Below, in pieces: positions 17,901 through 26,015 of a stretch of DNA of 64,000 bases. This DNA comes from SZUA-365 sp049663345 (GTDB lineage Bacteria; Bacteroidota; Ignavibacteria; SZUA-365), in contig JBATDG010000074.1 in the NCBI GenBank assembly GCA_049663345.1, forward strand, positions 44,173 through 108,172, in the 5' to 3' direction. The notes under the pieces were generated by a model that did no database searches, was not told the DNA's origin, and saw only the letters and a program-made list of their open reading frames with translations. Positions within the stretch are counted from its first letter, which is position 1, and every line of letters begins with the position of its first letter. Made by a program: the position numbers and the translations under genes.

Positions 17901-19765
17901 GGTTCGGAGGTCTTGTAGAAATGAGTGCTTTGTCCTGCGAATGGCGCGGGCTCAACGAGATTCCCGATCAGGTCGAGATTGATATTTCTGTAATAGCTGA
18001 GATCCGTTTCATTCTCATAGTACTCGCCGCCGGAAAAATGCAGTGTGGTTTTATTCCAAAGGTCCGGCACAGTATTCCGGTATTTCTCATGCTTCTGCTG
18101 ATACGCCTCAAGCTCGGCGCTGCTGCGCACCGGTAATCGACCGACGGCGAATTCCTGCTCAGTGCCGTCTACGTCGAAGGATGCCAGCACACAATCGCTG
18201 GCCGGGTTTCCGAAGGATGGCACGAGGTTTTCACGAAACGAACCGGTGAGGCGTTTGTAGTTGACATTCGCATCGCCGGCAAGAAAAAGATACCGCGGCG
18301 CCTTGCCCAGCCGCGAAAGTGTGCGGAGATACAGCCGCAGCGCTTCCGGATTGAACATGCCATAGCTGAACGCGTCGTAGACATTCTGCACGTCCACTAC
18401 GGATGCAGTGATCCCATATTCCTGCGCAATGAAAGCTGCGTAGGACGTCGCGGCCGGAAGCAGGCTGGCATGCGTCAGGATGAGATAATCGGCGGCGGAT
18501 GCGATCGGATCGGCCGTGCTGCGAAGACGTCCGGGCGGCGCTGAAGGAATGCGCCCGATTTCACTTGTCATGAGGGACATCCGCGCCGTCAGCGTGTCGC
18601 TCAGGAGAAGCGTGTAGCCGCCGCTCCCATTGTGGATAACTCGCGGTTCGAGCAATGTCCAAGTTTCGCCGCGGCGGCTCAATGCCAGCAGGTCCGGAGC
18701 ATTGAAGCCTTTGACCGCCAGCAGATGCTTCCCTTCGGGAATGCGTTGAATTTCGTGCAATGAAAGCTTTCCGCTATCGGCACTCAGCTGGCGCGGATAG
18801 TCGAGATCTGCCCAGTCGAACGCGACTGAGGAACTTCGGGTCACACGCGGACGGCTCTCAAGATAGAGAGTGTTGGCGCCTTCCGTGAGTTCCCCGGGCT
18901 GGACAGTTGCTGCGAAAAGTATCTGGTCTCCCGGATCGAACTGGATGGAATCCTGCGGTTCATTTGTACCCACACCAAATCGGATGGAATGATTGGGAGA
19001 AGCGGTCAGGTCGCCCTGATAGCCGGCGAGCTTCGCCGTAAAGTAGGCGGGCTCGTTTTCCTGCAGGGACGCGAGTGTAAAAGGGAGCAAAAGCGTTCTT
19101 TCTCTTGAAAGAACATCCTGCACCCAGGTCTTTTCCGCCGACCAGCCGAAAGAATTGATGAGATCGATATTGCCGCCGAATACGGTGTAGCTGCGGTCCT
19201 CCTCCACGTGCAGAGTTTGATACAGCCAGTGAAGCGTGTCGGTCGTTGCGGTAGAAAGGAATGGTCGTGTCGGCAGCGCCGCCGCGGCATCGCCATCGAG
19301 CAGCAGCCAGTAGGCGGTGGAGTCCGCATAGCGGTAGAGACGCTCCGGGTAGGGACCGTCCACCGGCGGAAGCAGGCGGTAGGCTCCTTCATACGGACGC
19401 TCGCCGTAGAATGCGAGATAGTCGCCGGCATCGAAACTACCGTCTTCAAGTCCTTTGCGGTATAGCGGAATTTCAATTCCGAGTCGAAATAGTTTTATCT
19501 GTGAAGGGTTGAGAGTTGCTGGATTCGTTCCGGCTGCGAACAGCCACGCGTCATCGATTCGGATCAAGCCATCCGAATGAACATCGAAGCGTATGGCGCG
19601 GCCTGAAGACGGATTCCAGCTGCGGAGTGTGTCAAGAAAGGTGGTTGCGGGTATCCAGCGGGCATCCTGCGCGAACGCAATTGATGGCAGCAGAATAACG
19701 GAAAATGCCACTGCGGTGAGCAGGAGCGATCGAAATTTCTGCCGGAATATATGCGAACGGATCAT
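14969..19765 (-). CDS. porU: PorU-like C25-family cysteine peptidase (T9SS sortase candidate) with CARDB and ILEI-like domains
   Basis: A 1598-residue secreted protein with a signal peptide ending at AFAQ (residue 33). Residues about 425-780 form a peptidase C25 (gingipain) domain with both catalytic residues present: His650 in SFVGHSATTTWDNS and Cys681 in TDFGCSSARF. CARDB-like domains lie at about 790-890 and 1270-1380. Residues about 1055-1155 resemble the interleukin-like EMT inducer fold (GYGVVVLDSV, FLDAVSGGHIVAIA, LDDRGSWSLIGHPG). The C-terminus is a FlgD-like/T9SS-type module (FPYPSPFTDKTDITF, GWDGRDEDGD). PorU removes C-terminal sorting domains from T9SS cargo and links them to A-LPS. 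Size and architecture fit PorU of Chlorobi-like lineages, but a secreted C25 protease cargo is the alternative. It is divergent from a T9SS cargo gene. Confidence 0.78.
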   Translation of the reverse strand: MIRSHIFRQKFRSLLLTAVAFSVILLPSIAFAQDARWIPATTFLDTLRSWNPSSGRAIRFDVHSDGLIRIDDAWLFAAGTNPATLNPSQIKLFRLGIEIPLYRKGLEDGSFDAGDYLAFYGERPYEGAYRLLPPVDGPYPERLYRYADSTAYWLLLDGDAAAALPTRPFLSTATTDTLHWLYQTLHVEEDRSYTVFGGNIDLINSFGWSAEKTWVQDVLSRERTLLLPFTLASLQENEPAYFTAKLAGYQGDLTASPNHSIRFGVGTNEPQDSIQFDPGDQILFAATVQPGELTEGANTLYLESRPRVTRSSSVAFDWADLDYPRQLSADSGKLSLHEIQRIPEGKHLLAVKGFNAPDLLALSRRGETWTLLEPRVIHNGSGGYTLLLSDTLTARMSLMTSEIGRIPSAPPGRLRSTADPIASAADYLILTHASLLPAATSYAAFIAQEYGITASVVDVQNVYDAFSYGMFNPEALRLYLRTLSRLGKAPRYLFLAGDANVNYKRLTGSFRENLVPSFGNPASDCVLASFDVDGTEQEFAVGRLPVRSSAELEAYQQKHEKYRNTVPDLWNKTTLHFSGGEYYENETDLSYYRNINLDLIGNLVEPAPFAGQSTHFYKTSEPPSNFGPVSEQFVKQRVAEGGLSISFVGHSATTTWDNSINDPAQLENESGRGSLITDFGCSSARFAEPDVASFAEKCVVPVGAQAIAYIGNAAFGYRASGSNFPRLFYRQLLQEGIHQLGDAHRLARAELLTTFGRSQANLNAVTMSTLIGDPILALAIADLPDFTFPEIAVQPVSEILTDVVDTLRFTVVVENYGRGISGELGMNITLLDGAATLSTVGISFPAPLIHDTLIVAVPSPRRAGSFQLRLELDPESRIEESREDNNSTEYQVLLLSSQFAVANAFPALSSGEWSKIRLLNPVTTVDEIRGILWEFDSDITFASPVDVQGVYGDVLSSTTLPAGVQTNTPYFWRVNADPATGFQAAPHLLNSRGTPGVVFADSVSFGLCTVSQLVAGDGTVRPLAAQRTLRVSSAGALAGNTASILVDGEEALPFPGLDGYGVVVLDSVSFEITAMRIFATRNSAAQADSLAVFLDAVSGGHIVAIATAGNPLPNVDRFTPQIQRLGSAFITKLDDRGSWSLIGHPGAATGSVAEINLARLVGRAVLDSTISALPPAGTLRTPPVGPAQAWRQLRVQGEKLDGSIELRLLGLRTGAEDTLLIRGTETLVDLQSIDPLRFPDLRVEIDLKQRQLGEIPILRAVDLSLQYLPELAMNYQSVALELDSLEIGASPALRIGVVNAGESTAPATSLQLRVTTANGAPVEDLTAALPSLRFMERKDTLIHFAALKLPGRYRLMVEIDPEHSIREQYRENNLFQLGFTVRGDTSSPELTLQIDGSDPFDGDYVAAQPEVVLSLLPGNSIPITDPALFHLAIDDVNIPSSDSRVRFDAGAPGRAAQFRVALELENGEHLLRWNAVDMLGNPAFAEDKTVRVYVDANSRILQVFPYPSPFTDKTDITFMLSGDNAPREGELRFYTVAGRRIRNIGIPPGTLRIGFNTVGWDGRDEDGDQCANGVYFYKLIVKSDDGDIEYIGRIARIR

Positions 19766-19974
19766 GGGATTTCAGATCGTTCCTGAAGGTCAATTTCCAC
19801 TAAAGTACGTGTTTCCTGAGTCTGATGCGTGCTCACGCTATAGATAGCCTTTTCTTACGAAATATTCACGCAAAAACGGGCTTCTCTTACAGCATTGTAA
19901 CGACAAAACCTTGATTCTTTGCGCCATAGGGTGGATTTTTCATTGAGTGCATTATTTCACATGGTGAATAAAAA

Positions 19975-22900
19975 ATGAAACGCGCAGCAATATATCTTTT
20001 CATCCTTCTGGCATTCGGATCGGCCGCGATCGCGCAGGGTCCGGGTACAGCTCTCCGCTTCGACGGAAGTTCTACCTACGCCAGCGGCGGCAACCAGAAT
20101 TTTGGCTTCGGCAGCACTTTGTCAGTGAGCGCCTGGGTGAAATGGAATCAGACTCCGACCACCGGTGTCGCCAGTGCAACGATCATGGCGCTCAACAGCA
20201 GTACGGGCAACGGCACGGACGGACAATTCTGGCTGCAGCACAACAGCGGCAACACCGCGTTCCAGATTGCGGTCCGCACCAATAGCGGCCGCCGTATTGT
20301 CAGTGGTACGACGGCTCCGGTGGACGGCGCCTGGTATCATGTGGCGGGCGTGTTCAACGGTACACAGCTGCGCATCTATGTCAACGGAGTGCAGGAAGGA
20401 TTGGACACTCTCAGCGGTACCATCGTCTCATTGAGCGCCTCCGATATTTTCAGCATCGGACAGTGGTCAAACGCGACGGGAAGTTTCCGCCGGATAAACG
20501 CCGATATCGACGAGGCGAGGGTCTGGACCACCGCACTCTCCTCCACTGAGATCCGTGACAACATGTGCCGCCATCTGCCTGCGTCTGTTTCGGGTCTTGC
20601 CGGATACTGGCGCTTCGATACCGGATCCGGAAGTACAGCGGCGGATTACAGCGTCAACGGACGGACGCTGACCCTCAGCACGCCCGCTCCGGGGTGGCAA
20701 TGCAGTTCCGCGCCGATAGGAAATGAGAGTTCGTACTCGTATACCTCGTCCTGGAACAACGAGGAAGTATTTTTATACCACAGCGCGGGCGACTATGTCA
20801 GGCTTGACGATTTCTCGGGATCTCTTTCGGGAGTGCATATCTATCGAATCGACGGCGTCGCAAGTGATACAACGCTCCCTGTTAATGTGTCCGCGATAAG
20901 TTCTCTTCGACACTGGGGTGTATTTGTCGTGAATGGAGCCGCAAATGTGTCGTTTCGTACCCGTTACTACTATTGGGACAGCAACGATGAGGGCCACCCC
21001 GGAATTTTCTCCGAGAATCAATTACGCCTGGCAGTGCGGCAGAACGATTGCAGCAGTTGGTCACGCGACAACAACTCACCGAGTGGTAACCGTATCCAGT
21101 TGACCTCTCCGTTTGCTCTGCCGCAGTTCCAACTGATTTTATGCTCGATCACAACAGCGAATACGCTTGACTTTCCAACATACACCTGGATCGGCGGAAA
21201 CAGCAGTTGGACGACCAACAGCAACTGGTCACCTTCCCGCTCGTCGCGTTCATCCGACGACATACTGGTTTTCAACAACTACAATAATAGTGCGGTGACC
21301 GTCACAAGCCTTCGACAGGAGACAATCGGAAAACTGCGGATCGAAAACGGCGCCCAGGTTACGATCCAGGCATCGGATGACAGGAATCTCACACTATCCG
21401 GTGCTCCGCTCTCCGGATTAGTTATCGCGAGCGGTGCTTCCCTCACATTGGGCGGCAGTAAAGACATTGAACTGCGCTTGCCAACTGATGCGACCGCTCA
21501 AATATGGGGCGCACTTATAACGACAGGATCAGGTAAGCACGCTCTGAACGCCACTAGCGCTTCAAGTGTGGATATATATTCCGGCGCAGTACTCCGCCAG
21601 GAATCATCTGGATATTTCTTTACGTCTTCCGGTACTGCCGGCGTTGCGATATTCCACAGCGGTTCACGATTTGAGTTCCGGTCCACACAGGGAGATGCCC
21701 GCCCCCCGTTCGGACTCTCCGCTCCAAACAGCAAAGTCGTATTCGAGACGGGCAGCACCTACGCCCAGCAAAGCAATGTGACGCGTACTTTCGAGCTGAG
21801 CGGGCGCAGCTATGCGAATGTCGAAATCTCAAATAATACTAACTATTCGGTCTCGGAATCGTTTTCCGGCACTGCGATCATCGACACACTCAATATCGTA
21901 AGCGGTAGTACGCTGCAATTTTCATCCAACAGTTCCGGCAGCGGAAGCCTGAATATTTTTGGGGATCTCATCGTCGATGGTTCGCTGCAGTATTCCACTA
22001 GTTCCGGCGTTCGGCACACATTGCGCTTCGGGGGCAGCGTCGTGCAGAAGATACGCGGGACAGGGACGATCACCCTTCCCTCAAATCTCACTGGTCTGCT
22101 CATCGATGCTCCGGACGTCAGGCTCGCAAGAGATCTTTCCGTTGACGCTCCGATTCTGCTCAACAGCGGTGCATTCAAAATCATGTCGAACACGCTAACG
22201 GTGAACGGCACGCTTTCGCAAGCCGGCGGTTCACTGGCGGGCGATTCAACCTCGACACTCGTATTTGCAGGATCTTCTTCGGCTATCACATGTCCCCCAA
22301 TCACAGTCGGCAACCTTGTCGCCGATCGCGCCGCGACAGTTTCGCTCGGCGGCACTGTGCAGGTGGAAACAATGCTGACGCTGACACGCGGAACACTTTC
22401 CATCGGAAGCGATACGCTCATACTCAACGGTGCGATTTCACAGACTGCCGGTACGCTTCTTGGCGGGAACAGCTCGAATATGGTGCTCGGCGGGACAGTG
22501 AGCGCCACGCTCCCCGCGCTCACGCTAGGTTCGCTGAGGATAAATAAAAGCGGCGGCGCGATTCTCGCCGGCACTCTCGATGTGTATTCAAATCTGGATT
22601 TCCACAATGGAATTATCGATATCGCCGACCAGATAGTCAATCTGCAAGGAGCAATGATCGTAGGCGGATCGCCTTCAGCTGCGAGCATGATAGCGACGGA
22701 TGGAACAGGGGTTGTACGCCGCTTCTGGTCGGCGGATGGTTCGTTCACATTTCCGCTCGGGGATAAAACGGGAACTGCAGAGTATTCACCGCTGACCGCG
22801 ACGCTCGCAGGAGGCAGCTACGCGGCTGGCGCCTATGTCGATGCGTCAGTTAAAAATTCACGCCACCCCTCGCATACAGATCCTTCGAACTATCTCAAGC

Positions 22901-25900
22901 GCTATTGGCAAACATCGAGCAGCGGCATCACGAATGCGACTGCGGCGGTCGCTGCCACATACACGAACAGCGATATTATCGGCGTCGAGCGCCGCATTTC
23001 CTCCGCTGCCTGGGGTGGCAGCAGCTGGAGCTATTTCGGCCGAGCCGATTCCGTCAACAACCAGGTGAACTTCACCGGACTGACGACTTTGCTGATGTCC
23101 TACACTGGAAAGGATGAATTCCCTTTCCTCGTGATCAGTAATGCCGACGGCAGCTGGCAGAACAGCGATACATGGGATATCGGCCGCGTCCCGCTTTCCT
23201 CCGACAGCGTGATCGTGCGCCACTTTGTCACACTGGCCAGCAGCGCTTCCTGTGCGGGCTTGTTTATCGACTCCCCGGGCGTGCTTTCGAATTCCGGATC
23301 TTCCGCTCCGCTTTCAATTTACGGCGGATGGACAAACGACGGTTCATTCATTCCCTCAACCTTTGTTCCTGTTTCGCTGTTCGGACGTGCCGACACGGTA
23401 TTCGGTATCGCAGGCAACGCCCCCACCACGTTTGCCGACCTGACGCTCAACGCCAGCTATGCGCTGCTGCAGGACATCGAATGCACCGGACTCTTCTCAA
23501 TTTCCGTCGGCAGCACCTGTTCCGCCGGCAGTGCTCAGCTCACATTGAAAGCAGCTCCTACCGCGTTATTTATTGCCGGACGCTGGGATCCGGAAATAGG
23601 CATGGTGCATTTTGCGGCGGATGCTCCGCAGGATATTCCCACGATCTCGTATTACGATCTGAAGACCAGCTCCGGCAGCGGAGTGCAGCTGCGCACTCTG
23701 CTCGGCGATATCACGGTCGGCAATGCGCTCACGCTTGCCACGGGCGCCCAGCTTGCGCTTTCCAATTATCGAGTCGATTTGAAAGGATTCGAACCGTTTA
23801 TTCTCGCAGGCGGCTGGCTCGACTACGGCACGTCTACGATCGCATACAGCAGTCCCGATTCGCAGCAGATCACCGGTACGGAATATTATAATCTGCTGAT
23901 TTCCGCCGAAGGCGGCAGCGCTGTTCCTCCCGTAGGCAAGGGCGTCCTCGGCAGCATAACCACGTACGGCGATCTCTTCATCGATTCGCTGGTTTCCGTA
24001 GATGCGGCCAATACCACAATCAATGTGCAGCGGAATCTCTATCAGCGGGGAAATGAAGTTGGAACGATGCCGACGCGAGCCGGACGCATCGTCTGGGGAA
24101 GCAGCGGCACGCTGCGTTTCTTCGGAAGCGGAAATTCCATGCTCGAGCCCAACAACAGCGGACAGTTCCCTGATATCCGCAACCTGCTTCTCGAGAAATC
24201 CGGGATCGCGGACACGGTGTTTGTCGCGGAAGCGAGCGGCCCCGCCTCCCTCCTGCGCATTGCTGCGGATGCGAATTTCTCGATCTCTTCCGGCGTCCTC
24301 GACTATCGCGAAGTGACGTTTTTTCCGGAGCAATTGGAACTGGGGTCCCTCACACTTTCCTCCGGCGCAGCAATTCGCGCGGCGGGACTAAACAATTTCC
24401 CTCTGCATCTCAGCAGCGGTATCGCCAGATTTGCCAGCAATACATTTCAATCGGGCAGCCGCGTTGAGCTCTATGGCGACAATCAGGACATTCCCGGTGC
24501 GGACCACAACATCAACAGTTATTCCACTTTGCTGCTGACAGGCACCGGCAGCAAATCGCTGACGGCTGATATTGCGGTTGCCGACAGCCTTATTCTCACA
24601 AGCGGAACCACCATCTCCAGTGCGGCTCATACTTTGGTCTATTCTTTCGGCGCGACTTTGAAGTATGCGCTGGCCAGCGACAGCATTCCATCGCGGCAAA
24701 CTGCACAGACAACCGGCGAGGAATATCAATCGACCTTCGGACCCACAAACCTGGTCGTTTCCAACCGCAAAACTCTTTCACTTGGCGCGGCTCATTCGCT
24801 TTCCGGAGCTTTGACGCTTGAGGCTGGACATCTACTGCTCGGCGACTACAACCTGAGTTTAGGCAGCACGGCAAGTATCGCTGGCGAGGACCTCACGCGA
24901 TTTATCGTCACGAATGGAAACGGTGCGCTGCGGCGCGATGGTATTTCGACCTCGCAGGTCTTTTTCCCGATCGGCACCATTGATGCCATCACATCGGATA
25001 CTACGTTTAATCCAGTCACGATCAGCAACTCCGGAACCGCCGACGCATTCGCAGTGCGTGTGCAGCCATCCATTGATAATCCCCCGATGTTTACGGACGT
25101 CGTTGTCAACCGCCAATGGAATATCGAAGAAGGCACAGCTGGCGGGAGCAATGCTGCACTGATGTTCCAGTGGAATACTGCCGAGCAGGGCGCTTCATTC
25201 GATCCATGGGGATCGGTTGTCATCAATTATTACACAACGACATGGACGGAAGAAAGCGCGTTTGTCTCAGGTTCCGGGCCCTATAGCGCTCTCGCTGCAT
25301 TCACAACCATTTCGAAATATTTTGTTTCCATGGCCACGCCGCTGCCTGTCGAACTGCTCACATTCGGCGGCAAGCGCAGCGGATCCGAAGTGAATCTTTC
25401 CTGGTCGACCGCAACCGAACTTTTCAATCTCGGATTCGAGGTCCAGCGTTCGATCGACGGCATTCATTGGGACGTCGCTGGCTTTGTCGATGGGAACGGT
25501 ACGACCAGCTCGCCGCGCGATTACCAGTTTGCTGAGACCTTGTCCGGCTCCGAGGCGATGGCTGAGGTGCTGCAATACCGTCTGAAGCAGCTCGACGCCG
25601 ACGGCACGTATTCATTTTCCTGGACACTGCGTCTGACAAGAAAAATCGAGGAAGAGCAATACCTCCTGCAAAGTTATCCTCAGCCGATGCATCAGCAGGG
25701 TTTGATTACATTCCGCATCCCGAATGACATGCCTGTGCGGCTCGAAGTGTTTGACAGCATGGGAAGGCGGATCGCGACTCTTGCCGATGGAACGCAGTTC
25801 ACAGCCGGAACGCACGTTCTGCCTCTGGATATGGCGTTGCTCCCGGCGGGTGTCTACTTCTGTGTGATGCACACAGCGCTCGCCGTCAGCACGCACCGTG

Positions 25901-25917
25901 TTTTGCTCACACGTTGA
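19975..25917 (+). CDS. Giant LamG-domain surface protein with T9SS C-terminal sorting domain
   Basis: A 1980-residue secreted protein. The signal peptide is AIYLFILLAFGSAAIAQ. Residues about 22-200 are a LamG/concanavalin-like domain (TLSVSAWVKWNQ, GAWYHVAGVFNGTQLRIYVNG, ADIDEARVW, followed by GLAGYWRFD). The long middle region is Ser/Thr/Gly-rich with repeated strands such as LTVNGTLSQAGGSLAG and LILNGAISQTAGTLLGG, suggesting a beta-solenoid stalk. Near residue 1800 comes PVELLTFGGKRSGSEVNLSW, a fibronectin-like linker common before T9SS tails. The C-terminal 80 residues are a type A sorting domain (YPQPMHQQGLITFRI, VFDSMGRRIA, LPAGVYFCVM). It is probably an adhesin or glycan-binding surface protein exported by T9SS. 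The start lacks an SD and has an A-rich leader. Confidence 0.88.
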   Translation: MKRAAIYLFILLAFGSAAIAQGPGTALRFDGSSTYASGGNQNFGFGSTLSVSAWVKWNQTPTTGVASATIMALNSSTGNGTDGQFWLQHNSGNTAFQIAVRTNSGRRIVSGTTAPVDGAWYHVAGVFNGTQLRIYVNGVQEGLDTLSGTIVSLSASDIFSIGQWSNATGSFRRINADIDEARVWTTALSSTEIRDNMCRHLPASVSGLAGYWRFDTGSGSTAADYSVNGRTLTLSTPAPGWQCSSAPIGNESSYSYTSSWNNEEVFLYHSAGDYVRLDDFSGSLSGVHIYRIDGVASDTTLPVNVSAISSLRHWGVFVVNGAANVSFRTRYYYWDSNDEGHPGIFSENQLRLAVRQNDCSSWSRDNNSPSGNRIQLTSPFALPQFQLILCSITTANTLDFPTYTWIGGNSSWTTNSNWSPSRSSRSSDDILVFNNYNNSAVTVTSLRQETIGKLRIENGAQVTIQASDDRNLTLSGAPLSGLVIASGASLTLGGSKDIELRLPTDATAQIWGALITTGSGKHALNATSASSVDIYSGAVLRQESSGYFFTSSGTAGVAIFHSGSRFEFRSTQGDARPPFGLSAPNSKVVFETGSTYAQQSNVTRTFELSGRSYANVEISNNTNYSVSESFSGTAIIDTLNIVSGSTLQFSSNSSGSGSLNIFGDLIVDGSLQYSTSSGVRHTLRFGGSVVQKIRGTGTITLPSNLTGLLIDAPDVRLARDLSVDAPILLNSGAFKIMSNTLTVNGTLSQAGGSLAGDSTSTLVFAGSSSAITCPPITVGNLVADRAATVSLGGTVQVETMLTLTRGTLSIGSDTLILNGAISQTAGTLLGGNSSNMVLGGTVSATLPALTLGSLRINKSGGAILAGTLDVYSNLDFHNGIIDIADQIVNLQGAMIVGGSPSAASMIATDGTGVVRRFWSADGSFTFPLGDKTGTAEYSPLTATLAGGSYAAGAYVDASVKNSRHPSHTDPSNYLKRYWQTSSSGITNATAAVAATYTNSDIIGVERRISSAAWGGSSWSYFGRADSVNNQVNFTGLTTLLMSYTGKDEFPFLVISNADGSWQNSDTWDIGRVPLSSDSVIVRHFVTLASSASCAGLFIDSPGVLSNSGSSAPLSIYGGWTNDGSFIPSTFVPVSLFGRADTVFGIAGNAPTTFADLTLNASYALLQDIECTGLFSISVGSTCSAGSAQLTLKAAPTALFIAGRWDPEIGMVHFAADAPQDIPTISYYDLKTSSGSGVQLRTLLGDITVGNALTLATGAQLALSNYRVDLKGFEPFILAGGWLDYGTSTIAYSSPDSQQITGTEYYNLLISAEGGSAVPPVGKGVLGSITTYGDLFIDSLVSVDAANTTINVQRNLYQRGNEVGTMPTRAGRIVWGSSGTLRFFGSGNSMLEPNNSGQFPDIRNLLLEKSGIADTVFVAEASGPASLLRIAADANFSISSGVLDYREVTFFPEQLELGSLTLSSGAAIRAAGLNNFPLHLSSGIARFASNTFQSGSRVELYGDNQDIPGADHNINSYSTLLLTGTGSKSLTADIAVADSLILTSGTTISSAAHTLVYSFGATLKYALASDSIPSRQTAQTTGEEYQSTFGPTNLVVSNRKTLSLGAAHSLSGALTLEAGHLLLGDYNLSLGSTASIAGEDLTRFIVTNGNGALRRDGISTSQVFFPIGTIDAITSDTTFNPVTISNSGTADAFAVRVQPSIDNPPMFTDVVVNRQWNIEEGTAGGSNAALMFQWNTAEQGASFDPWGSVVINYYTTTWTEESAFVSGSGPYSALAAFTTISKYFVSMATPLPVELLTFGGKRSGSEVNLSWSTATELFNLGFEVQRSIDGIHWDVAGFVDGNGTTSSPRDYQFAETLSGSEAMAEVLQYRLKQLDADGTYSFSWTLRLTRKIEEEQYLLQSYPQPMHQQGLITFRIPNDMPVRLEVFDSMGRRIATLADGTQFTAGTHVLPLDMALLPAGVYFCVMHTALAVSTHRVLLTR

Positions 25918-25962
25918 TCCATTGGATGATTAACGAGAACTGATATTCCCTGCGATCCATAC

Positions 25963-25992
25963 AAAACAGGCTGCCGATTGGCAGCCTGTTTT
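25963..25992. terminator. Bidirectional rho-independent terminator
   Basis: A perfect 13-bp stem AAAACAGGCTGCC (25963-25975) / GGCAGCCTGTTTT (25980-25992) with a 4-base loop. A and T tracts at its ends allow function on both strands. It sits between the convergent LamG cargo gene and the CHASE-PAS gene. Confidence 0.9.
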
Positions 25993-26015
25993 AGTTTCGA
26001 GAATCTCTGGAAAAC

